64,000 nucleotides of DNA from VRUE01 sp963728365 (GCA_963728365.1 CAVSJI010000001.1:682001-746000); one strand, 5' to 3'; counted from the first letter of the stretch, positions 41,975-49,765 are shown. Notes: a model not told the origin generated them from the sequence alone. Program-made: numbers and translations.

Positions 41975-42418
41975 TCACTCGGCTCCCCCACCGGCCGCCA
42001 GACCCTCGGCGATCTCCGGCGCGGAGGAATCGAGCTCGGCCTCCTGCTTGGCCCAGGCCTCGGCGTTCCAGATCTCCAGGTACTCGCCGGCGCCGATCAC
42101 CACGCTGGGACCGTCGAGGCCGGCGTGCTCGATCAGCGGCCGGGGCACGCGGATGCGCCCGGCGGAGTCGAGCTTCTCGTCGAAGGATCCGCCGTGGAAG
42201 CGGCGGCGCAGCGCCCGCGCATCGCGGCCGAAGGGGCTGTGCGGGGCGAGGAAGCGGTCGGAGAGCTGCTCGAACTCCTCGGTCGTGTGCAGCCAGACGC
42301 AGGGGTCGAAGCCCTTGGAGAGAACCACTCCGTCAGAGAGGGCGGCTCGAAACCTGGAGGGGACGGTGAGGCGATCCTTGGAATCGAGACTGTGCTCGTA
42401 GAGGCCCCGAAATGCCAC
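41975..42418 (-). CDS. mraZ: Transcriptional regulator MraZ
   Basis: DNA-binding regulator of the dcw cluster; two AbrB-like (SpoVT) half-domains. 147 residues. FRGLYEHSLDSKDRLTVPSRFR and the second repeat DEKLDSAGRIRVPRPLIEHAGL carry the DxxGR-type motifs (the first as SKDR). GTG start at 42418 with AAAGGAA upstream. Four 10-bp-spaced GTGGG-type boxes lie in its own promoter (42529-42563), so autoregulation is very likely. Confidence 0.95.
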   Translation of the reverse strand: MAFRGLYEHSLDSKDRLTVPSRFRAALSDGVVLSKGFDPCVWLHTTEEFEQLSDRFLAPHSPFGRDARALRRRFHGGSFDEKLDSAGRIRVPRPLIEHAGLDGPSVVIGAGEYLEIWNAEAWAKQEAELDSSAPEIAEGLAAGGGAE

Positions 42419-42459
42419 CGCTTCGGTTCCTTTCGTGTTCGGACCTGGGAAGAGAGTTG

Positions 42460-42502
42460 GGACCGGAGTGATGAGGTGGGAGGAGCCTCACCACCCCGGT
42501 CC
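42460..42502 (-). promoter_or_regulatory. Hairpin in the mraZ leader
   Basis: GGACCGGAGTGATGAGG pairs with CCTCACCACCCCGGTCC (15 of 17) around a 9-nt loop, within the predicted 95-nt mraZ 5' UTR. It could be a regulatory hairpin or another palindromic element. Confidence 0.45.
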
Positions 42503-42521
42503 TGGGCTTCAACTCGCGGGC

Positions 42522-42563
42522 ACAGTAACCCACTTTCCCCCACTTTGCAACACGACCACCCAA
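42522..42563 (-). promoter_or_regulatory. mraZ promoter with MraZ operator boxes
   Basis: Minus strand: -35 TTGCAA (42545-42550), 17-nt spacer, -10 TACTGT (42522-42527). Four boxes at exact 10-bp steps: TTGGG (42559-42563), GTGTT (42549-42553), GTGGG (42539-42543), GTGGG (42529-42533). This matches the known MraZ target of repeated TGGG-type boxes spaced by 5 bp. Two boxes fall in the -35/-10 spacer, so binding should block polymerase. Confidence 0.75.
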
Positions 42564-42602
42564 TGCAAGCCCCTTTGCACCCCTGTCCCGAGCCCCAGTC
42601 GC

Positions 42603-42649
42603 TTCCGGTGCGCCTTGTCCCGCCTATGGGTGGATAAGGCGCACCGGAA
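42603..42649. repeat. 47-bp palindrome, family F1, copy 5
   Basis: TTCCGGTGCGCCTT...AAGGCGCACCGGAA around GTCCCGCCTATGGGTGGAT; 47 bp. It begins 4 bp past the tadC stop and lies upstream of the mraZ promoter. Confidence 0.9.
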
Positions 42650-42653
42650 GGAG

Positions 42654-43271
42654 TCAGAAGCCGCTGAGCAGCACGTCGGCGTTGGCGATCAGGGCGGCGG
42701 CGATCATCAGCAGGACCGAGGGGACGAGCACCAGGGCGACGACCAGCTGGATCTTGGGGGCGGCGCGGGCGGCGCGCTCCTCGACCGCGCGGCGCTGGTC
42801 GCGGCGCAGGGCGCGGGCCTGGCGGTGCAGCTGCTCGGCCAGCGGCGAGCCGTAGCGGCGCGAGCGTTCGATCGTTGCGCAGAGGGTGGCGATCTCGGCG
42901 CCGGGAATGCGGGCCCGCAGGGCCGCCAGGGCGTCGGCGAGCGGGCTGCCGCAGGAGAGCTCGGCGACCGCGACGCGCAGCTCCTCGGCGAGCGGCCCCT
43001 CCCCCGCCCGGGCCAGCTCGGCGAAGCCGGCCGCCGGGCTGCGGCCGGCCGCGGCGCCGACCGCGAGCAGCTCGAGCGCGTCGGGCAGGGCGGCGAGCAG
43101 CCGCCGGCGGCGCAGGCGGGCGCGCCGCGCGCGCAACGCGTCGGGGACGAGGAAGCCGGCCGCCGGTAGGCCGACGGCGACCACGAGCCCGAGCCGCGCC
43201 GGCGCCGCCGGCGCGGCGAGCAGAGCGGCGAGCCCCCCGGCAACGACCCCGGCAAGCTTGCCGAGCACCAT
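42654..43271 (-). CDS. tadC: Tad pilus assembly membrane protein TadC
   Basis: About 205 residues, T2SSF/GspF domain between N- and C-terminal TM helices. The start is ATG 43271, inside the arm of palindrome F1, or GTG 43268. TMs at about 5-40 and the C-terminal IQLVVALVLVPSVLLMIAAAL; cytosolic part with DALELLAVGAAAGRSPAAGF and GSPLAEQLHRQARALRRDQR. With TadB it forms the inner-membrane platform of a Flp/Tad pilus. No pilin or TadE/F gene follows; mraZ is next. Confidence 0.83.
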   Translation of the reverse strand: MVLGKLAGVVAGGLAALLAAPAAPARLGLVVAVGLPAAGFLVPDALRARRARLRRRRLLAALPDALELLAVGAAAGRSPAAGFAELARAGEGPLAEELRVAVAELSCGSPLADALAALRARIPGAEIATLCATIERSRRYGSPLAEQLHRQARALRRDQRRAVEERAARAAPKIQLVVALVLVPSVLLMIAAALIANADVLLSGF

Positions 43272-43317
43272 TCCGGTGCGCTTTTTGTGGTCTATGACCG
43301 GAAAAGGCGCACCGGAA
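43271..43317. repeat. 47-bp palindrome, family F1, copy 6 (tadB/tadC junction)
   Basis: TTCCGGTGCGCTTTTT...GAAAAGGCGCACCGGAA around GTGGTCTATGACC; 47 bp. It spans the 56-bp gap and supplies the tadC ATG. Confidence 0.92.
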
Positions 43318-43327
43318 GCTGGGCGTC

Positions 43328-44185
43328 TCACTCGACCACCCGCGAGAAGCGGCGGATCGCGAAGAAGCCGGCGACCTGCAGGGCGGCGGCGAGCGCCAGC
43401 AGAACCGTCGCCGCCGGGCTGGCGAGCAGCTTGCCGAGGAAGCCTGGCTGCAGCAGCTCGGCGAAGATCGCGCCGCCGCTCGGCATCGCGACGACCAGCA
43501 GGCCGGTAAAGCGCGCCTGCGCGGTCGCCGTGCGCGCCTCCTCGGCGACGCGGTCCCGCTCCGCCGCCCCCTCGGCGAAGCGGCGCAGCAAGCCCGCCAG
43601 ATCGCCGCCGGCGGTGCGCTGGCTGAGCAGCGCCGCCGCCAGCGCGTCGACCCGCGCCGAGCGCATCCGGCGGCGCCAGGCGGCGATCGTCGTCTCGGTC
43701 GGCGAGCCGAGCTCCAGCTCCGCCCCGATCCGCGCCAGCTCGACCGCCGGCGGTCCGGCCAGCGATGCGACCGAGGCGGACAGCGAGGCGCGCAGCGATC
43801 GTCCTGCCCCGAGCGAGTCGGCCACGGCGAGGGCGACGTCGGGCAGCGCCCGCTCGACCGCGCGCCGGTAGCGCGCACGACGGGCCCGGATCGCCCAGGC
43901 CGCCAGCGCCGGTCCGGCGATCGCCGGCGGCAGCGCCAGCGCCGTCCCGCCGAGCAGCCAGCCGCCGAGGACCGCGGCGAGGGCGCCCAACGCGGCCAGT
44001 CGCCGGCGCTCGACGGTGGAGGGCGCGTACCCCTCCGCTCCGGCTCGGTGCAGCGGCTCGAGCGCCAGCCTCATCCAGGCGGCAAGCGCCGGGGTCGCCA
44101 GCACCGCCTCGCGCGCCGCGACCGCCCCCAGGCCGCCGGCCGCCGCGCCGGCCAGCGCCAGCAGCGGTCCCGGGCCGCCGCTCAC
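43328..44185 (-). CDS. tadB: Tad pilus assembly membrane protein TadB
   Basis: 285 residues, T2SSF domain: ALPDVALAVADSLGAGRSLRASL, then ALLSQRTAGGDLAGLLRRFAEGAAERDRV, flanked by TM segments near residues 65-90 and at the C-terminus. GTG start overlapping the tadA stop by 4 bp. Platform partner of TadC. Confidence 0.85.
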   Translation of the reverse strand: MSGGPGPLLALAGAAAGGLGAVAAREAVLATPALAAWMRLALEPLHRAGAEGYAPSTVERRRLAALGALAAVLGGWLLGGTALALPPAIAGPALAAWAIRARRARYRRAVERALPDVALAVADSLGAGRSLRASLSASVASLAGPPAVELARIGAELELGSPTETTIAAWRRRMRSARVDALAAALLSQRTAGGDLAGLLRRFAEGAAERDRVAEEARTATAQARFTGLLVVAMPSGGAIFAELLQPGFLGKLLASPAATVLLALAAALQVAGFFAIRRFSRVVE

Positions 44186-45309
44186 CCGAGCGCCCGCACC
44201 CCGGTCGTACCCGCGGCTCGCACGACCTCGGCGATCTCCCCCACCCGCCGCCCGCCCTCGGGGTCCCGCACCAGGTGGACGACGAGGTCGATGCCGCGCT
44301 GCACCTGCTCGGCGATCGCCTCATGCGGCAGGCCGAGGCCGGCCATCAACGCCAGCGTCTCGAGCCGGGCGAGGGCGTCGGCGGGCGAGTTGGCGTGCAC
44401 GGTGGAGAGCGCCCCATCGTGGCCCGTGTTGAGCGCGGTGAGCAGGTCGAGCGCCTCGGGCCCGCGCACCTCGCCGATCACGATCCGGTCGGGACGCATG
44501 CGCAGCGCGTTGCGAAGCAGGTCGCGCACCGTCACCTCTCCCCTGCCCTCGACGCTCGCCGGCCGGCTCTCGAGCCGCACCACGTGGGGCTGCTGCAGGC
44601 GCAGCTCGGCGGCGTCCTCAATCGTCACCACCCGCTCGCCGGCGCCGACGAAGCTGGAGAGCGCGTTGAGCAGCGTCGTCTTGCCCGAGCCGGTGCCGCC
44701 GCTGACCAGGACGCTGCGCCTCCCCGCTACGGCGCCGGCGAGCAGGTCGCGCTGGGCGGCGCTCAGGCTGCCCATCTCAACCAGGTCGGCGGGGCTCGGC
44801 CGGCGCGCCGGGAAGCGTCGGATCGAGAGCGCCGGCCCGTCGACCGCCAGCGGCGGGATCACCACATTGACCCGCGAGCCGTCGCCGAGGCGGGCGTCGA
44901 CCATCGGGCTGAGCTCGTCGATCCGCCGGCCGAGCGGCGCCAGGATTCGCTCGATCGCGTTGCGCAACTCGTCCTCGTCGGCGAAGCGCACGTCGGTCGC
45001 CTCGATCAGCCCGCCCCGCTCGACGTAGACGCGCTCGGGCCCGTTGACCATCACCTCCTCGACCGCCGGGTCGGCGAGCAGGTCCTCGAGCGGCCCGAGG
45101 CCGATCGTGTCGCGCACGATCCGCGCCTCGACCGCCGCCCGACCCTCGCCGCCGAGCAGCGCCGCCTCCTCCGCGACAAGCTCGCGCACCTCCTCGGCGA
45201 GCTCCGCCCGCGGCGGGCGGCCGGCCGCCGCCGCTCCCCGGCGACGCTCGATCAGCCGCACCCGCAGCGAGCCCGCCAGCTCCTCGACGTGCCGCTCGCG
45301 GGAGCCCAT
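44182..45309 (-). CDS. tadA: Tad/CpaF-type secretion ATPase TadA
   Basis: Hexameric type II/IV secretion ATPase powering pilus assembly. 375 residues. N-terminal region with DTIGLGPLEDLLADPAVEEVMVN (CpaF mark). Walker A SGGTGSGKTTLLNAL, Asp box VTIEDAAELRLQQPHVVRLE, Walker B IVIGEVRGPEALDLL, and a His box in STVHANSPADALARLE. Upstream of tadB and tadC in one overlapping operon. Confidence 0.94.
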   Translation of the reverse strand: MGSRERHVEELAGSLRVRLIERRRGAAAAGRPPRAELAEEVRELVAEEAALLGGEGRAAVEARIVRDTIGLGPLEDLLADPAVEEVMVNGPERVYVERGGLIEATDVRFADEDELRNAIERILAPLGRRIDELSPMVDARLGDGSRVNVVIPPLAVDGPALSIRRFPARRPSPADLVEMGSLSAAQRDLLAGAVAGRRSVLVSGGTGSGKTTLLNALSSFVGAGERVVTIEDAAELRLQQPHVVRLESRPASVEGRGEVTVRDLLRNALRMRPDRIVIGEVRGPEALDLLTALNTGHDGALSTVHANSPADALARLETLALMAGLGLPHEAIAEQVQRGIDLVVHLVRDPEGGRRVGEIAEVVRAAGTTGVRALG

Positions 45310-45962
45310 CAGCCCACCGGCAGCAGGGTCAGCTTGCGGGCGTAGCTTTCGGCGGCAATCAGGCGCAGCGCCTCGGCCTTGGTCAGACCGAGAGTGGCCG
45401 CCGAGGTGCCGCCCGGGCCGGGACCGTCGGCGCCGGGCCCGAGCGCCAGCAATGGGACCGAGCGGGCGGCGACGTAGGTCCGCCCCGGTCCCGGCCCGCT
45501 CGGTTCGGTGCTGACGACCACGTCGACCCTGGCACCGCGGCCCCCCGCCCCGGCGGCCAGCAGCGCTTCGGCGCCACTGACCGTGATCTCGACCGGGTGG
45601 CGCGCCGGGCCGAGCGGCTTGGCGGCCCGGCGTGGGCTCGGCGCGCGCAGCTGCGCGCCGAGCAGGTAGGAGCCGGCGGGAACGGCCGCCGTCGGGGCGA
45701 GCCCGAGCGCGTCGCCGGGCGAGACCAGCGCCGCGGGCGGCACGAAGCGGGCCGGCACGCGGTGCACCTCCAGGGCCCCACCGATCTCGGCCGGCCCCAA
45801 CGCTCGTCCCGCCGGCAGGCTGCGGGCGGCGACGACGACCCGCCGCAACGGCCCGTAGCCGCGGGTGACTCGCGAGCCGTAGCCCTCGGCGATCGCCGCC
45901 GCCAGCACCGCGGCGAGCAGCGCCAGGACCAGGAAGGCGACGGCTCGGGCGCGGCGGCTCAC
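45309..45962 (-). CDS. cpaB: CpaB/RcpC-like pilus assembly protein (SAF domain)
   Basis: 217 residues. An N-terminal TM/signal anchor (AVAFLVLALLAAVLAAAIAEG) is followed by an SAF-type domain: VVVAARSLPAGRALGPAEIG, ALVSPGDALGLAPTAAVPAGSYLL. In Flp/Tad systems CpaB is a periplasmic/extracytoplasmic assembly factor. Shorter than many family members. The start overlaps the kinase stop and its own stop overlaps the tadA start. Confidence 0.75.
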   Translation of the reverse strand: MSRRARAVAFLVLALLAAVLAAAIAEGYGSRVTRGYGPLRRVVVAARSLPAGRALGPAEIGGALEVHRVPARFVPPAALVSPGDALGLAPTAAVPAGSYLLGAQLRAPSPRRAAKPLGPARHPVEITVSGAEALLAAGAGGRGARVDVVVSTEPSGPGPGRTYVAARSVPLLALGPGADGPGPGGTSAATLGLTKAEALRLIAAESYARKLTLLPVG

Positions 45963-46687
45963 GCCCAGCGCTCCCCGACCTCGATCAGCGGCAGCTCGAG
46001 CACCGCGAGGCTGCCGCGCGGCGAGCGCCGCAGGGCGAACTGGCCCTCGTGGGCGGCGACGATCTTGCTGACCACGCCCAGCCCGTGTCCGTGGCGGCGC
46101 CGGCCGGAGAGCCGCTCGATCGTCGCCGCCGCCGTCCCACGGCGCGAGCGCGGCCGCGATGCGCGCCCCGAGTCGGCGACCGCGATCCGCAGCGCGCCCG
46201 CCCGCAGCCGCGCCGAGACGACGATCGTCGGCCCGCCGTGCTCGATCGCGTTGACGATCAGGTTGTCGAGCGCCTGCGCGAGGGCGCAGCGGTCGCCGCC
46301 CACGGTCGCCTCGCCGGCATTCCAGCGCAGCTCGAGCGTGGCCCCCGCGAGCCGCGCCCGCTCGGCCCAGCGCTCCAGCGCCGCGAGCACCAGGGAGTGA
46401 CCGTCGACCACGCCGCGAATCGGCGCGGTCGAGCCGCCGCCGTTGATCTCGCGGTCGAGCCGCTCCAGCGCCGCCGCAGCGAGCTCGATCGCCTCGCCGC
46501 CGTGGCCGGATGGGGCGGGTTGCGGGCCGACGGCGAGGGCCACCGCCTGCAGCGGCCGGCGCAGCTCGTGCAGCGCCTCGTTGAGGATCGTCCGGCGGCG
46601 GCCTTCGCGCAGCCCCTGGACCGCGATCGCCGTCGCCATCGAGGCCGCCAGCGGCCAGATTGCCGCGATGTGCGCCAGCTCGATCAC
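45959..46687 (-). CDS. Sensor histidine kinase (short)
   Basis: 242 residues from GTG 46687, overlapping the response-regulator stop (GTGA). One N-terminal hydrophobic segment (IAAIWPLAASMATAIAVQG), H-box ALHELRRPLQAVALAV (His40), N-box DNLIVNAIEHGGPTIVV, and a G-box-like GHGLGVVSKIVAAHEG. No sensor domain, so the signal may come through the membrane segment or a partner. Operon with the OmpR-type regulator and Tad genes: it probably controls piliation. Confidence 0.85.
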   Translation of the reverse strand: MIELAHIAAIWPLAASMATAIAVQGLREGRRRTILNEALHELRRPLQAVALAVGPQPAPSGHGGEAIELAAAALERLDREINGGGSTAPIRGVVDGHSLVLAALERWAERARLAGATLELRWNAGEATVGGDRCALAQALDNLIVNAIEHGGPTIVVSARLRAGALRIAVADSGRASRPRSRRGTAAATIERLSGRRRHGHGLGVVSKIVAAHEGQFALRRSPRGSLAVLELPLIEVGERWA

Positions 46688-47406
46688 GCGTCGACCAGCC
46701 GGTATCCGAAGGCCCACGCGTTGATCACGTAGCGGTTGCCGTCGGGGTCGAGCTTGCGCCGCAGCCGGCTCGCGTGCGAGTCGAGCGTGCGCGTGCTGGC
46801 GGGGGTGCGATACCCCCAGACCGCCTCGAGCAGTTCGCGCTTGGAGAAGGCGCGCTCGGGATCGGAGATCAGCACCCGCAGCAAGCCGAACTCCTTGTTG
46901 GAGAGCGAGACCTCGCGGTCGCCGACCCAGACCTTGCGCCGCACCGGGTCGAGGACGAGCTCGCCGACGTGAGCCGCCCCCTCCTCCTCGCCGCTCCCGC
47001 GGCGCAGCACCGCGCCGATCCGCGCCCGGAGCTCCTGGTAGTGGAACGGCTTGACGATGTAATCGTCCGCCCCGAGCTCGAGCCCACGGACCCGGTCGGC
47101 GTCGGCGCCGCGCCCGGTGAGGACGATCACCGGCAGCGTCGGGTCGCAACGTGAAGCAGCGCCCTCGGCACCCTCCATCCCGCGGATCGCGCGCAACACG
47201 TCGAGGCCGGAGGCGTCGGGCAGGCTCAGGTCGAGCAGCAGGAGATCGGGCCGGTTGAAACGGCAGAGCCGCAGCGCGTCGGCAGCGCTCGGCGCCGGCA
47301 GGGCGGCGAAGCGGTCGGCGACCAGGTGGTCGCAGAGCAGCTCCAGTGTCGGGGTGTCGTCCTCGCAGACGACCAGGCTGGCTATCTCACGTCGCTGGGG
47401 AAGCAT
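46684..47406 (-). CDS. OmpR/PhoB-family response regulator
   Basis: 240 residues. Receiver domain with acidic pair E15/D16-D17, phosphoacceptor Asp59 in LLLLDLSLPDASGLD, Thr in VIVLTGRGA and Lys in YIVKPFHYQE. C-terminal winged helix: LVLDPVRRKVWVGDREVSLSNKE, then SKRELLEAVWGYRTPASTRTLDSHASRLRRKL. A GGGGAGAGATTTCGTCG box lies 22-38 bp upstream of its ATG and is repeated upstream of the DUF192 gene, a candidate binding site for this regulator. Confidence 0.93.
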   Translation of the reverse strand: MLPQRREIASLVVCEDDTPTLELLCDHLVADRFAALPAPSAADALRLCRFNRPDLLLLDLSLPDASGLDVLRAIRGMEGAEGAASRCDPTLPVIVLTGRGADADRVRGLELGADDYIVKPFHYQELRARIGAVLRRGSGEEEGAAHVGELVLDPVRRKVWVGDREVSLSNKEFGLLRVLISDPERAFSKRELLEAVWGYRTPASTRTLDSHASRLRRKLDPDGNRYVINAWAFGYRLVDA

Positions 47407-47427
47407 CTGCGCCGTCTAAGGCCACGG

Positions 47428-47444
47428 CGACGAAATCTCTCCCC
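47428..47444 (-). promoter_or_regulatory. Repeated box upstream of the response regulator
   Basis: GGGGAGAGATTTCGTCG (minus strand), starting just after the DUF192 stop. The near-identical GGGGAGAGATTCGTCG is at 47766-47782. Candidate operator shared by both transcription units. Confidence 0.4.
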
Positions 47445-47445
47445 C

Positions 47446-47745
47446 CTATTCGGCAGGAATCTCAAGAATTGACCTCGCCCCACGCTCGAAAAGCACGCGT
47501 CTTGCGGGAATCCGGCGGCGTACGGAGAGCACCGCGCCGTGCTCGTCGAGGAAGAAGACGTCGAGCGAGAAGCGCATGCCGACCGTGTGAACGCTCGAGC
47601 AGCGCGGAATCAAGAGGCCCGGCCCGACCACCTCGCGATCGAGATGGGCGAGGCCGAGGAGACGAGCTCGCCGATCGGTCGCCACAGCCACCCGATGGCC
47701 GAGGACGGTTACGACCGGAAGGCGTCGAAGGCGCGTGGCGATCAC
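47446..47745 (-). CDS. DUF192 family protein
   Basis: 99 residues, single DUF192 domain: HRVAVATDRRARLLGLAHLD, CSSVHTVGMRFSLDVFFLDEHGAVLSV, then RVLFERGARSILEIPAE. Family members are small beta proteins, often exported, and frequently found beside Tad pilus genes; function is unknown. GTG start at 47745. No signal peptide is evident. Possibly the first gene of the DUF192-RR-HK-cpaB-tadABC unit. Confidence 0.85.
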   Translation of the reverse strand: MIATRLRRLPVVTVLGHRVAVATDRRARLLGLAHLDREVVGPGLLIPRCSSVHTVGMRFSLDVFFLDEHGAVLSVRRRIPARRVLFERGARSILEIPAE

Positions 47746-47765
47746 AGGAGACCCAAGCCCTCAGC

Positions 47766-47782
47766 CGACGAATCTCTCCCCC
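47766..47782 (-). promoter_or_regulatory. Repeated box upstream of the DUF192 gene
   Basis: GGGGAGAGATTCGTCG, 16 of 17 bases shared with 47428-47444, 21 bp before the GTG start. Confidence 0.4.
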
Positions 47783-47865
47783 GGGGGTCCTACATCTGGC
47801 AGTCGCGAGGTGCGAGCCGACATGGCGAAGCAAGGGCTATGGGCGAGCTGTGGACTTCAAAGCGC

Positions 47866-48756
47866 TCAATTCGAGATTTCCGCGGAGAAGCCGGGTGACG
47901 CCAGCGTCACGTTTTCCCGGCCGGGGAAGTCGCCGACCAGCGAACCGGACCAGGTCCCCTTTTCGCCACGAGTAGGGGTGAACGTGGCGGACCCTTCGAA
48001 CGGCCTGGAGGGAGAGATGGTCGCGGACGTGATCCTGCCCCCTTCTTCGGTCAAGGCGAAGGCATCGACCTTGTCGGTCACGGTGATTGAGCGAACCACT
48101 GACAGCCTGCGGCCGTGGACCTCGACGACCGACGCCCCGAATACCGAGCCACCAAGGTTCGGGTGCGCCGGCGACTCGATCCGAAAGCCCGTGACGAAGG
48201 TGCCCGACTTTTCAGAGCTGGCCTCGAGGATCGTGAAGTGGACGCCGCCTTCCGAGCCGCCTTCAGCTTCCCGCTTGCAGGTCTCCTTCAGGGTTCTGAC
48301 GATCTTGCCCCTGGCCCGGGTCGCGTGCGCCATCGTGTATCCCTGCTCGCCGACGAATTCGACCTTCCCGACCCAGGTCCCCGAGTCAACGTATTCACCC
48401 TTCCCATGGCAGCTCCGGTCATGCAGTGGCGCCAACCGCGGACCGTGGTCGGACCGGAACCGCATCGACACCTTGCCGAGCTTCCCGAACCGAGCCTCGA
48501 TCGCCGTCGGAGAGCCTTTCCGAGGTGTCGTATAGGTGGCCGAGGAGCCGCCGTGGCTGGCGGTGAGGGACACCACCCCACGGCTGGCATTCACGGCGAT
48601 CGAGTAACCCTTCGAGCCCCTGACGCTAAATTCCATCGTCCGGCTCGGCTTGATCACAAAGTTGCCGCCCTTCGCCATCGACCCCAGCGGAAATGCCGCA
48701 AGGATCGCAATAAACACTACGGTTCCCACTGTCATAAAGCACATTTGTCTTTTCAT
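47866..48756 (-). CDS. Secreted hypothetical protein
   Basis: 296 residues with a signal peptide (MKRQMCFMTVGTVVFIAILA...AKG). The mature part is rich in beta-type segments and ends with SATFTPTRGEKGTWSGSLVGDFPGRENV, resembling beta-sandwich secreted proteins found repeatedly in Solirubrobacterales genomes. No catalytic motif recognised; two or three cysteines (SCHG, ETCK) may pair. TATAGG 10 nt upstream of the ATG is a likely -10. Lower GC than the flanking core genes; first gene of the accessory stretch. Confidence 0.7.
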   Translation of the reverse strand: MKRQMCFMTVGTVVFIAILAAFPLGSMAKGGNFVIKPSRTMEFSVRGSKGYSIAVNASRGVVSLTASHGGSSATYTTPRKGSPTAIEARFGKLGKVSMRFRSDHGPRLAPLHDRSCHGKGEYVDSGTWVGKVEFVGEQGYTMAHATRARGKIVRTLKETCKREAEGGSEGGVHFTILEASSEKSGTFVTGFRIESPAHPNLGGSVFGASVVEVHGRRLSVVRSITVTDKVDAFALTEEGGRITSATISPSRPFEGSATFTPTRGEKGTWSGSLVGDFPGRENVTLASPGFSAEISN

Positions 48757-48844
48757 GACCGGTAACCCTATACATTCTGCACGCCGAAGCGAGTTGTATT
48801 ATTCACCGCATGTGGCCCTGAGTGGACGCCGATGTGCGGCCATC

Positions 48845-49120
48845 TCAGGACGCTTCAGCCGAAGACCTGAAATTGGATTCGACCCAACGGGTCGCGTCGC
48901 AGATTTCATCCTGCTTCGGAAGTTCGATTTTCGACACCTGGCCGAAGTCGAGGAAATCCACGATGATTTCGGTGGTGGCGGATCCTTCTATTCCCTTTAC
49001 GGGGTCGGAGATGGCGACCATCATCCGCCGCACCCGGTCCCTGGTATCGATCCAAACGTCGACCTGCGGCGGCGAGACCTGAACTTCGACGCCGAACACT
49101 TTCTTCTCAGAGATTGGCAA
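48845..49120 (-). pseudogene. 5'-truncated LppX/LprG-like lipoprotein fragment
   Basis: 91 codons open, with a pattern typical of the C-terminal half of actinobacterial LolA-like lipoproteins: VDVWIDTRDRVRRM, TEIIVDFLDFGQVSKIELP, then DEICDAT. No signal peptide, lipobox or N-terminal half precedes it. The sequence just upstream instead resembles a decayed MNT/HEPN gene pair. Most likely a gene remnant. AT-richer than the surroundings. Confidence 0.5.
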
Positions 49121-49125
49121 GGTGC

Positions 49126-49282
49126 CGCGGTAGCAGCGGTCTCCAGGTGAATCCGCGCCAGCAACTCCGCGACCTCGATCTGCTCAGGCGTGGGCAAGGA
49201 CCTGACCGTCGCGCAGGGCGTGGTGGACCATCGTCCCCGGCACCTTTGCGCGCCGCGCCGCGCGCGCAGCGATCAGCAGATT
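49126..49282 (-). pseudogene. Remnant of an MNT-HEPN toxin-antitoxin pair
   Basis: One frame (49184-49282) ends ARRAKVPGTMVHHALRDGQVLAHA, stop. That matches the C-terminus of the intact nucleotidyltransferase at 50444 (WGGLSGTMIHDALAEGRI...). A second frame, overlapping its stop, reads TPEQIEVAELLARIHLETAA, like the first helix of a HEPN partner, then breaks into the lipoprotein fragment. Fusion of short pieces suggests deletion. Confidence 0.4.
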
Positions 49283-49287
49283 GGGGA

Positions 49288-49316
49288 GGGAGGGCCGGAG
49301 CACATCCGGCCCTCCC
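49288..49316 (-). terminator. Hairpin terminator after the collagen-like gene
   Basis: Perfect 12-bp stem GGGAGGGCCGGA / TCCGGCCCTCCC with a 5-nt loop, 11 bp past the stop at 49328. No T-tract. Confidence 0.6.
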
Positions 49317-49327
49317 CCTCGACGGTC

Positions 49328-49765
49328 CTACGGACCGCTGACTTTGCCGGCCTTGGCGCAAATGGCGAAGGCCTGAGCTGCTTCCGTGCTGCCAGTCGTG
49401 TTGTCGACGAAGCCCGCCCAGCCATCGCTGCCCGGTTCGAAGCTGCCGCGCTGAGACGGGTAGGAGCTGTTCACATCCTCACCTGGTTCCCCGGCAGAGC
49501 TGAGGATTCCTCCACCAACGACGTGATAGCCAACGGGGCAGTCAACCGACACCCCTTCCTGTTCGTTGTTGGCGATGTTCACCACGGCGCCTTCCTTGTA
49601 GACGAGTTCGCCGAAGGCGTCACTGCCCGCCGGCCCCTGCGGACCCGCTTGCCCCTTCGGCCCCTTGGGAAGTTGCCCCGCCTTGAAATCCTTCGCCAGC
49701 AGCGAGTGATCCTTTACCTTCGGACTGGTCACGGCGTTGTTCTTCAACTGCTTGCCGCCGACGCA
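49328..49765 (-). pseudogene. 5'-truncated collagen-like secreted protein
   Basis: The readable part starts around CVGGKQLKNNAVTSPKVKDHS and continues LLAKDFKAGQLP, a short GPKGQAGPQGPAG collagen-like stretch, and a C-terminal domain with CPVGYHVVGGGI and FAICAK. Solirubrobacterales carry many such proteins, which normally begin with a signal peptide and a repeated-strand segment. Here the codons upstream of about 49765 give Arg/Ser-rich non-family sequence to a stop near 49820, so the export signal is missing. Probably decayed; a frameshift is an alternative. Confidence 0.5.
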
